From NCBI GenBank assembly GCA_017508315.1, contig JAFVZE010000173.1, positions 1-5,569 of the forward strand: a DNA stretch of 5,569 bases, read 5' to 3'. The position numbers and the translations under genes were made by a program. Under the pieces are notes generated by a model, which was not told the origin of the DNA, made no database searches, and worked only from the letters and a program-made list of their open reading frames with translations. This document shows positions 1 through 5,145 of the stretch, piece by piece. Numbering within the stretch: position 1 is the first letter of the stretch; the number at the start of each line of letters is the position of its first letter. This DNA comes from Kiritimatiellia bacterium. Its GTDB lineage: Bacteria > Verrucomicrobiota > Kiritimatiellia > RFP12 > UBA1067.

Positions 1-102
1 ACCCGAAGTCGGGCATTTGTCCGCCTAAGGTGTGGGTGGTGATTGGGATGAAGTCGTAACAAGGTAACCGTTGGGGAACCAGCGGTTGGATCACCTCCTT
101 TC
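1..102 (+). rRNA. rrs: 16S ribosomal RNA, 3' end (partial)
   Basis: These are the last ~100 nt of a small-subunit rRNA gene; the rest lies upstream of the window. Visible landmarks are the distal part of helix 44, the decoding-site segment GAAGTCGTAACAAGG (A1492/A1493 of E. coli numbering at 51-52), helix 45 with its GGAA loop (the KsgA dimethylation target) and the anti-Shine-Dalgarno CACCTCCTT at 92-100. Spacing from the decoding adenines to CCTCC is 43 nt, the same as in E. coli. Helix 45 reads GTTGG/CCAGC where E. coli has GTAGG/CCTGC, a compensated A-U to U-A swap that supports a functional gene. The mature 3' end is placed at about 100-103 by homology; the exact nucleotide cannot be read from sequence. 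No 23S, 5S or tRNA gene follows before a terminator. Confidence 0.97.
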
Positions 103-114
103 TAAGGAGAAACA

Positions 115-179
115 GGGAGAGTTAAATAATGTTTGAATGTTCGAATGTTCGAATGTTTGAAACGAAATAACTCTGTCCC
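115..179 (+). other. Bulged stem-loop in the 16S trailer
   Basis: GGGAGAGTTA (115-124) can pair with TAACTCTGTCCC (168-179). This forms ten base pairs interrupted by a 2-nt bulge (GT at 175-176). The loop is about 43 nt and carries the 8-bp repeat, whose TTCGAA cores can pair with one another. It starts only about 13 nt after the mature 16S end, so it may mark or shield the 3' processing site. That role is inference. Confidence 0.45.
131..162 (+). repeat. 8-bp tandem repeat, four units
   Basis: Four adjacent units read GTTTGAAT, GTTCGAAT, GTTCGAAT and GTTTGAAA (131-138, 139-146, 147-154, 155-162). The two inner units are identical; the outer ones differ by C to T, and the last also by its final base. 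Each unit contains a TTCGAA or TTTGAA core that is self-complementary, allowing G-U pairs in RNA. It lies in non-coding RNA downstream of 16S. Slippage during replication would explain it, and copy number might vary between strains or rRNA copies. Confidence 0.75.
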
Positions 180-260
180 GAAGGTGAAACTCACGCAAAC
201 ATCTGTTCCATGGCTTTTTCAGCAGAGACGTCCTGAAAGGAATCCTTCAGGAGAGCCGGA

Positions 261-294
261 GACCGAAACTTGTTGTTTCGGTCTTTTCCTTTTC
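261..294 (+). terminator. Intrinsic terminator of the 16S transcript
   Basis: A perfect 9-bp stem (GACCGAAAC at 261-269 with GTTTCGGTC at 275-283) closes a 5-nt loop. It is followed directly by TTTTCCTTTTC. This is a textbook factor-independent terminator. Its position about 160 nt after the mature 16S end and before the mtaD promoter indicates that the rRNA transcript ends here, so 23S rRNA is not co-transcribed from this locus. Confidence 0.88.
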
Positions 295-303
295 GGTCGG
301 CGA

Positions 304-333
304 TTGACTTCGCGCGGGCGTATGTGGTATCAT
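304..333 (+). promoter_or_regulatory. Predicted sigma70-type promoter of the amidohydrolase gene
   Basis: A -35 box TTGACT (304-309) and a -10 box TATCAT (328-333) are separated by 18 nt. TGG immediately before the -10 box gives an extended -10 (TGn). Predicted transcription start is near 340, giving a leader of about 35 nt before the ATG at 376. It lies right after the rRNA terminator, so the downstream gene has its own promoter. This rests on motif matching only. Confidence 0.55.
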
Positions 334-364
334 TCGCCAACTTAAAACCCGACATGTTTCATTC

Positions 365-370
365 GGATGG
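365..370 (+). promoter_or_regulatory. Ribosome binding site that decides the amidohydrolase start
   Basis: GGATGG, close to the GGAGG core complementary to the CCTCC visible in this genome's own 16S tail, ends 5 nt before the ATG at 376. An in-frame ATG at 367 overlaps this motif and has no Shine-Dalgarno-like sequence of its own. The start at 376 is therefore preferred. Confidence 0.55.
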
Positions 371-375
371 AAAAT

Positions 376-1617
376 ATGAAATTTGAAAACTGTCGAATGC
401 TGCTTCCCGGCCGAAAAGTCGGATTCGGAGATCTGCTGATCGAAAACGGAAAGATTGCCGAAATCGTTTTGCGCGACGATCCCGGCGCGTTGAACGGCGG
501 ACGACTGCTTATGCCGGGGCTTGTCAACTGCCACGGACATACGGCGATGACGTTGGTTCGCGGACTTGGAGGCGGACTGCCGCTTCAGCGCTGGCTGGAG
601 GAGGCGATTTTCCCTGTCGAGGCGAAGATGTGCGCCGAAGATATCCGTTCTGGGGCTTTGTGGGGGGCGATGGAAATGCTTGCGGGCGGAACCGTCTGCG
701 TGGCCGACATGTATGATTTCCCGGGGGAAGGCGCGGACGCTTTCGCCGAAGCCGGCATCAAGGCCAATGTCTGCCGGGTAGGTCTGAATTTTATCGAGGG
801 GAGACTTGCCGATTGCATCGGGTTTACTCGCGGCTGGAAGCCTTCCCGGGTGGTTGCCGACATCTGCATCCATTCCGAATATCTTACCGACCGCGGCTTC
901 TGCCGCGAACTTGCAGCCGCCAACCGCGAACTGAAAAGGCCCTTGCATGTTCATGTTTCCGAGACGAAACGCGAGCATGACGGGTGCATCGCCCGGCACG
1001 GCAAGACTCCGATGGCATATTTGGCCGATACGGGACTTCTTGATCGCGGGGCCTACGCCGCGCACTGTGTCTGGTGCAGCGACGACGATTTCCGGATCAT
1101 GCGCGAATACGGCGTCACGCTCGTGCACAATCCCACGAGCAACCTGAAGCTCGGCAGCGGTTTCGCGCGCGTTCCGGAAGCGGTTGCCGCGGGAGTCAGG
1201 GTTGCGCTCGGCACGGACGGGTGCGCTTCGAACGACAACCTCGACATGTTCGAGGAAATGCATCTGGCCTCGCTCGTCCATAAGGGGCGTCTCAATGATC
1301 CGACCGTGGCGGGGGCGTGGGACGTGATAGAAATGGCGACTAAAAACGGCGCCCATGCTCTCGGGCGGACCGATTCCGGAGAAATCGCGGTGGGCAAGGC
1401 GGCGGACTTGTGCCTGGTGGATCTCGACAAGCCTCATCTTTGTCCCGCTCTGGATATTCCGAACCTGATCGTGAATTCGATGCATGCCTCGGATGTGATC
1501 ATGACGATGGTTGACGGAGAAGTCGTATATGACCGCGGGCAATGGCCGACGATCAACCACGAACGCGCCGGGTACGATTTCAAGTGCGCGGTGCGCAGGC
1601 TTTTCAAGGCGCTGTAG
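376..1617 (+). CDS. mtaD: 5'-methylthioadenosine/S-adenosylhomocysteine deaminase family amidohydrolase
   Basis: This encodes a complete 413-residue metal-dependent amidohydrolase of the MtaD/SsnA/chlorohydrolase group. The likely reaction is deamination of the adenine ring of S-adenosylhomocysteine or 5'-methylthioadenosine to the inosyl product and ammonia, a cytosolic step in recycling spent S-adenosylmethionine. Visible motifs are NCHGH (metal ligands H53 and H55), HVHVSET (metal ligand H193, substrate-contacting E196), AHCVW (H230) and GTDGCASND (metal ligand D281). The KAADL segment and the C-terminal beta-sandwich typical of the superfamily are also present. Family members are usually about 420-440 residues, so this one is slightly short. 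The start at 376 is chosen over 367 because a GGATGG ribosome binding site precedes it. It has its own predicted promoter and lies alone between the rRNA terminator and the next promoter. The amidohydrolase assignment is certain, but substrate is not proven: guanine deaminase, other adenosine-type deaminases and chlorohydrolases share these motifs, and HSEYLT at 166-171 replaces the commoner PHSPY-type stretch. Confidence 0.87.
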   Translation: MKFENCRMLLPGRKVGFGDLLIENGKIAEIVLRDDPGALNGGRLLMPGLVNCHGHTAMTLVRGLGGGLPLQRWLEEAIFPVEAKMCAEDIRSGALWGAMEMLAGGTVCVADMYDFPGEGADAFAEAGIKANVCRVGLNFIEGRLADCIGFTRGWKPSRVVADICIHSEYLTDRGFCRELAAANRELKRPLHVHVSETKREHDGCIARHGKTPMAYLADTGLLDRGAYAAHCVWCSDDDFRIMREYGVTLVHNPTSNLKLGSGFARVPEAVAAGVRVALGTDGCASNDNLDMFEEMHLASLVHKGRLNDPTVAGAWDVIEMATKNGAHALGRTDSGEIAVGKAADLCLVDLDKPHLCPALDIPNLIVNSMHASDVIMTMVDGEVVYDRGQWPTINHERAGYDFKCAVRRLFKAL

Positions 1618-1623
1618 CGTTTG

Positions 1624-1653
1624 GCTCGCGCACCGCAATCCGCGGAGCAATTT
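1624..1653 (+). terminator. Weak candidate terminator after the amidohydrolase gene
   Basis: GCTCGCG (1624-1630) can pair with CGCGGAGC (1641-1648) with one bulged G around a 10-nt loop. AATTT follows. It starts 7 nt after the stop codon. The T tract is very short, so it may be an inefficient terminator or only a 3'-end stabilising hairpin. No better terminator is visible before the next gene. Confidence 0.28.
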
Positions 1654-1656
1654 CCG

Positions 1657-1668
1657 CCGGATATCCGG
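1657..1668. promoter_or_regulatory. 12-bp perfect palindrome upstream of the lacZ promoter (possible operator)
   Basis: CCGGATATCCGG is a perfect inverted repeat without a spacer. It ends 17 bp upstream of the predicted -35 box of the glycosidase promoter. Inducible glycosidase genes are commonly controlled by dimeric regulators that bind palindromes, so an operator is plausible. No regulator gene lies in the window, and a chance palindrome in GC-rich DNA cannot be excluded. Confidence 0.3.
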
Positions 1669-1685
1669 TCTGGAGCGGGGACTTC

Positions 1686-1715
1686 TTGCCAAGTCGCGGG
1701 TGATTTGTGTATAAT
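1686..1715 (+). promoter_or_regulatory. Predicted promoter of the lacZ-purN-ispA unit
   Basis: A -35 box TTGCCA (1686-1691) and a perfect -10 box TATAAT (1710-1715) are separated by 18 nt, the same spacing as in the upstream promoter. Transcription would be expected to start 6-8 nt after the -10 box, at about 1721-1723. The ATG of the glycosidase gene is at 1723, so the mRNA would be leaderless or nearly so. CTTGCCAAG (1685-1693), a small inverted repeat, overlaps the -35 box. Confidence 0.65.
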
Positions 1716-1722
1716 TCACTTC

Positions 1723-4524
1723 ATGAACACCATATGCTTACTGTTGGCGGCCGCGCTCGCTCCGTGGCAGGATCCTCAAGTCAATGAAATCAACCGTCTG
1801 CCGGCGCGAGGTATTTCAATCCCCTGCGAAACCGAGCAGTTAGCCTTCGACATTCTCGGCGGCGAGCGCGACAAGACGGAGTCGCGCTGGATAATCCCTC
1901 TGGACGGCGAATGGGATTTCAAGTGGAAGCGCGAACCGTCCCGCGACTGGGAGAAGAGCGCTAAGGTCGCCGTTCCCGGCTGCTGGCAGCTTCAGGGGCC
2001 GTTCGATCCTCCGCTTTACACCAACTCCAAATACCCGATCGCCCTGACCGCCCCCGATCCGATGGGCGAGCCGGACAAGTCGTTTACGAGCTTCGAATAC
2101 CGCAATCCGGTAGGGCTCTACAAAACGACGTTCAAGCGTCCTTGGCGCTGGTGGCTGCGCCGCACGGTCATCCATTTCGACGGCGTCTCTTCGGCTTTTT
2201 ACATCCGCGTCAACGGCAAGGAGGTCGGTTATTCCGAAGACAGCCGCCTTCCGGTCGAATTCGATATTACGCCTTATCTCAAATGGTTCGGTGAAAACAC
2301 CGTTGAGGTCGAAGTCTACAAGCACTGCGACGGCACCTATCTCGAAGATCAGGATTTCTGGCGCCTTTCCGGCATTTTCCGCTCTGTCTATCTCGTATCC
2401 GAGCACAAGAAGGCTCCGAAGGACCTCATCGTCGAAACCTGGCTTTCCGAAGACTACAAGGTCGGCAAGTTCAAGGTTATCGACGAAAACGGCAACGTCA
2501 TCAAGGAGCGTACGGTCGAGAATCCGAAACTCTGGAACAGCGAAATGCCTTACGTCTATGTGACTCCGATCGAGCACAAGTGGGGATGGTGGATTTTCGG
2601 CGGCATCGACTACCGCGCCGTTTCGCTCGGCTTCCGCCGCGTCGAAATCAAGGATTCGGTCATCTATCTCAACGGCAAGCGCGTTCTTTTCAAGGGCGTC
2701 AACCGCCACGAGATGCAGCCCGAGGGAGGTTACACCGTAACGCGCGAAGGGATGCTCAAGGATATCCGGCTCATGAAGAGCCTCAACGTGAACGCGGTGC
2801 GCACCTGCCACTATCCGGACGATCCGATGTGGTACGATCTCTGCGACCGCGAAGGCATCATGGTCGTCTGCGAGGCGAACGTGGAGTCGCACGGATACGG
2901 CTACGGCAAGGAGTCGCTCGCCCACCGCAAGGATTACGAGAAGAGCCACGTCGAGCGCAATGTGCGCATGGTGCAGACCTTCCGCAACCATCCTTCGATT
3001 CTTATCTGGTCGATGGGCAACGAAGCGGGCTTCGGCGACAACTTCCGTGCCGCGTACAAGGCGATCAAGGCTATCGACCCCACCCGTCCGGTGCAGTACG
3101 AGCGCGCGTCCCCAGATAATGGCAGTTGGCCGTATCCCGAAACCGAGATCGCCTGCCCGATGTACACCCGTCCGTGGAATGTCGAAAAATACGTCAAGAA
3201 CAATCCGCCCAAGCCGATGGTGCTCTGCGAGTACACCCATGCGATGGGCAACTCCAACGGCGGAGTAGGAGCATACTGGGATCTGGCGCGCAAGTATCCG
3301 TCGTTCCAGGGCGGTTTCGTCTGGGATTTCGTCGATCAGGCGCTGTGGAAGACCGACGAGAACGGCAAGTGGCTTGCGTACGGCGGTGATTTCGGCGACA
3401 AGCCCAACGACGACAATTTCTGCTGCAACGGCATGGTCGACGCTCTTCGCAATCCGCATCCCGGCGCGTATGAGATCAAATACGCCTACCAGCCGATGCA
3501 TGTCGAAGCGTTCGACTGGAACACCCGCACCGCCAAGGTCCGCAACGAATACGAGGTTTTCGATTTCGATGAGTTCGGCTGCTGCAAGTGGGTCTCCTGC
3601 GATGCCGCCGGCAATGTCGTTTCCAAGGGCGTGATCTACGAGCCGGGCATCAAGACCGGTCAAACCGGTGAAATCAAGCTTCCCGCCGATAAGCCGCTCG
3701 GTGAGATGGTATCCTTCAGCTTCTACAGCGACGATCAGCTTGTGGCCTGGAACCAGTTCGCCAAGCCGTTCAAGCCGCTTGCCGTCGGTGCGTCGAAACC
3801 TGCTCCCGAAGCCGGCAAAGACGTGCGCATTAATCTTTGGCGCGCCCCGGTCGACAACGACCGCGGCTGGAAGATGAATGAAGTCTGCAAGATCTGGAAG
3901 GATGCCACCTTGTCGCAGAAGCTTCCCGCCGGAGTAAAGAGCGATCTCAAGTTCTCCAAACTTGAAGACGGCTCCACGCTCGTTGACTGGACGCTTACCG
4001 TTCCCAAAGGCCTGCCGCCGATTCCGCGCGTGGGTCTTACGTTCACCGTTCCGGCGGATGTCGACTCGGTCGAATACGTCGGCCGCGGGCCGTGGGAGAA
4101 CTACGCCGACCGCGCCCGTTCGGCGATGATCGGCCGCTACAAAGCGACGCTCGGCCACGTGACGGGACTCGCCGACCCCAAGACCGGAACGATCGACTAT
4201 CCCTCCGACCGTCTCAATCCCGACAACTACACCGAACCGGGCGAACAGGGCTACCGCACCGGCTGCCGCTCGCTCAAACTCGGCAGCCGCGAAATTGTCG
4301 CGGTCAATGCGCCGTTCGGCTTCAATGTCTGGCCCTACGCGCAGAGCGCACTCGAAGGCCCCAAGCACCAGTGGCAGATTGTCAAGAGCGATAAGCTCAC
4401 GGTCAATATCGACGCCGTGCAGATGGGCGTAGGCGGCGACAACAGCTGGGGTGCGCGTCCCCACGATGAATTCATGCCCGGCGCGGGAACTTACCGTCTC
4501 TCGTTCATAATGAAGGGTTTCTGA
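1723..4524 (+). CDS. lacZ: Glycoside hydrolase family 2 beta-galactosidase (LacZ type), probably exported
   Basis: This encodes a complete 933-residue GH2 enzyme, likely hydrolysing terminal beta-galactosides (lactose or host/plant glycans) with retention of configuration. All LacZ landmarks are present: WQDPQVNEINRLP at the mature start, YLEDQDFWR (sodium ligand D211, equivalent to E. coli D201), NRHE (H329), CHYP (H363), ESHG (H390), WSMGNEAG (acid/base E434), LCEYTHAMGN (nucleophile E503), FVWDFVDQ (W534), GGDFGDKPND, FCCNG (F566, N569) and GGDNSW (W909). The order is the sugar-binding sandwich, an Ig-like domain, the TIM barrel, a second Ig-like domain and the C-terminal super-sandwich. 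It is about 90 residues shorter than E. coli LacZ (1024), with losses confined to the beta domains. Residues 2-13 are hydrophobic (NTICLLLAAALA), suggesting a short signal peptide, but no basic residue precedes the core. The ATG at 1723 is chosen over the in-frame TTG at 1621 because it follows a TATAAT promoter and places the signal directly before the conserved N-terminus. No Shine-Dalgarno is visible. The galactosidase versus other GH2 substrate choice is by homology. Confidence 0.88.
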   Translation: MNTICLLLAAALAPWQDPQVNEINRLPARGISIPCETEQLAFDILGGERDKTESRWIIPLDGEWDFKWKREPSRDWEKSAKVAVPGCWQLQGPFDPPLYTNSKYPIALTAPDPMGEPDKSFTSFEYRNPVGLYKTTFKRPWRWWLRRTVIHFDGVSSAFYIRVNGKEVGYSEDSRLPVEFDITPYLKWFGENTVEVEVYKHCDGTYLEDQDFWRLSGIFRSVYLVSEHKKAPKDLIVETWLSEDYKVGKFKVIDENGNVIKERTVENPKLWNSEMPYVYVTPIEHKWGWWIFGGIDYRAVSLGFRRVEIKDSVIYLNGKRVLFKGVNRHEMQPEGGYTVTREGMLKDIRLMKSLNVNAVRTCHYPDDPMWYDLCDREGIMVVCEANVESHGYGYGKESLAHRKDYEKSHVERNVRMVQTFRNHPSILIWSMGNEAGFGDNFRAAYKAIKAIDPTRPVQYERASPDNGSWPYPETEIACPMYTRPWNVEKYVKNNPPKPMVLCEYTHAMGNSNGGVGAYWDLARKYPSFQGGFVWDFVDQALWKTDENGKWLAYGGDFGDKPNDDNFCCNGMVDALRNPHPGAYEIKYAYQPMHVEAFDWNTRTAKVRNEYEVFDFDEFGCCKWVSCDAAGNVVSKGVIYEPGIKTGQTGEIKLPADKPLGEMVSFSFYSDDQLVAWNQFAKPFKPLAVGASKPAPEAGKDVRINLWRAPVDNDRGWKMNEVCKIWKDATLSQKLPAGVKSDLKFSKLEDGSTLVDWTLTVPKGLPPIPRVGLTFTVPADVDSVEYVGRGPWENYADRARSAMIGRYKATLGHVTGLADPKTGTIDYPSDRLNPDNYTEPGEQGYRTGCRSLKLGSREIVAVNAPFGFNVWPYAQSALEGPKHQWQIVKSDKLTVNIDAVQMGVGGDNSWGARPHDEFMPGAGTYRLSFIMKGF

Positions 4525-4527
4525 GCG

Positions 4528-5145
4528 ATGGCAACGCTGCGACTGGGGGTGTTGGGCTCGGGCGCCGGCTCGAATATGCAGTCGATCGTTGACGCGATCG
4601 AAGCGGGGACGCTCGATGCGGAGATAAAACTGGTGCTCGCCGATTTCCCCGACGCGAAAATTCTCGAACGCGCGGCGAAGCACTCGATCCGCGCCGAATA
4701 TCTCGACTGCGCCCCGTTCAGGACCAAACTTGAGGGTGCGGCAGAGGATCGGTGCATCGAAATGCTCAAGTCGGCCGGAGTCGATACGGTGGTGCTCGCG
4801 GGTTTTATGCGGATCGTCAAGCCCAAGCTGCTCGCGTCGTTTCCGAACCGCGTCATCAACATCCATCCCGCGCTCTTGCCGGCGTTTCCCGGCGTGCACG
4901 GCTGGACGCAGACGCTCGATTACGGCTGCAAGGTCGCCGGGGTGACGGTGCATTTCGTCGATGCCGGAACCGATACTGGGCCCATCATCGTGCAGAAGGC
5001 GGTGCCGGTCATGGAGGACGACACTCCCGAATCGCTGCACGCCCGCATCCAGGTTCAGGAGCACATAGCCTATCCCGAGGCGCTCAGGATCGTCGCATCG
5101 GGGAATTATTCCATCGAAGGTCGCCGCGTGCGCATAGGGAAATGA
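4528..5145 (+). CDS. purN: Phosphoribosylglycinamide formyltransferase 1 (GAR transformylase)
   Basis: This encodes a complete 205-residue cytosolic enzyme that transfers a formyl group from 10-formyltetrahydrofolate to glycinamide ribonucleotide, the third step of de novo purine synthesis. The N-terminal GSGAGSNMQSI (10-20) is the phosphoribosyl-binding loop. The catalytic set is complete: N111 and H113 in NIHPALLP, and D149 in GTDTGPII, equivalent to E. coli N106, H108 and D144. The C-terminal QVQEHIAYPEALR is also typical. Length is close to the usual 190-215. After NIHPALLPAFPG the chain reads VHGWTQTLDYG where many homologues have LHxHxQAL, a minor variation. The gene starts 3 bp after the lacZ stop codon. 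AAGGG at 4513-4517, inside the end of lacZ, is a possible ribosome binding site about 10 nt upstream. Its stop codon overlaps the start of the next gene. No promoter of its own was found, so it is probably expressed with lacZ. Confidence 0.95.
   Translation: MATLRLGVLGSGAGSNMQSIVDAIEAGTLDAEIKLVLADFPDAKILERAAKHSIRAEYLDCAPFRTKLEGAAEDRCIEMLKSAGVDTVVLAGFMRIVKPKLLASFPNRVINIHPALLPAFPGVHGWTQTLDYGCKVAGVTVHFVDAGTDTGPIIVQKAVPVMEDDTPESLHARIQVQEHIAYPEALRIVASGNYSIEGRRVRIGK

Larger units (their letters stand above)
103..260 (+). other. 16S rRNA 3' trailer (precursor spacer)
   Basis: This is the stretch between the mature 16S end and the terminator. It holds no tRNA cloverleaf, no start of 23S rRNA and no convincing coding region. 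It contains a bulged stem-loop (115-179) with an 8-bp tandem repeat in its apical part. A second short hairpin (TCCTGAA at 231-237 pairing with TTCAGGA at 246-252) lies just before the terminator. In bacteria such trailers are normally removed after pairing with the 5' leader and cleavage by RNase III or other nucleases. The leader is outside the window, so that pairing cannot be checked. Confidence 0.7.

Noticed and set aside
170..260. Possible riboswitch between the 16S gene and the amidohydrolase gene
   Set aside because: CCCGAAGGTGAAAC and CCTGAAAGGA loosely recall glycine-riboswitch pieces, but the order and pairing do not fit that class, and no S-adenosylhomocysteine riboswitch core is present. 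The segment lies before the rRNA terminator and is better explained as 16S trailer.
103..260. tRNA-Ile/tRNA-Ala or 23S start expected after 16S
   Set aside because: I found no cloverleaf, no TTCRA T-loop in a tRNA context (the TTCGAA units belong to the tandem repeat) and no 23S 5' signature.
133..345. A 70-codon open frame across the 16S trailer
   Set aside because: It runs over the tandem repeat, the terminator hairpin and the next promoter. It has no ribosome binding site and a low-complexity product.
247..1719. A 490-codon open frame on the - strand opposite the amidohydrolase gene
   Set aside because: It is in codon register with the amidohydrolase and runs through the rRNA terminator and both promoters. 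It has no family motif and is a codon-bias shadow.
1621..1722. Upstream TTG start extending the glycosidase by 34 residues
   Set aside because: The extension would overlap the predicted promoter, has no ribosome binding site and would bury the hydrophobic export-like leader inside the protein. The ATG at 1723 fits better.
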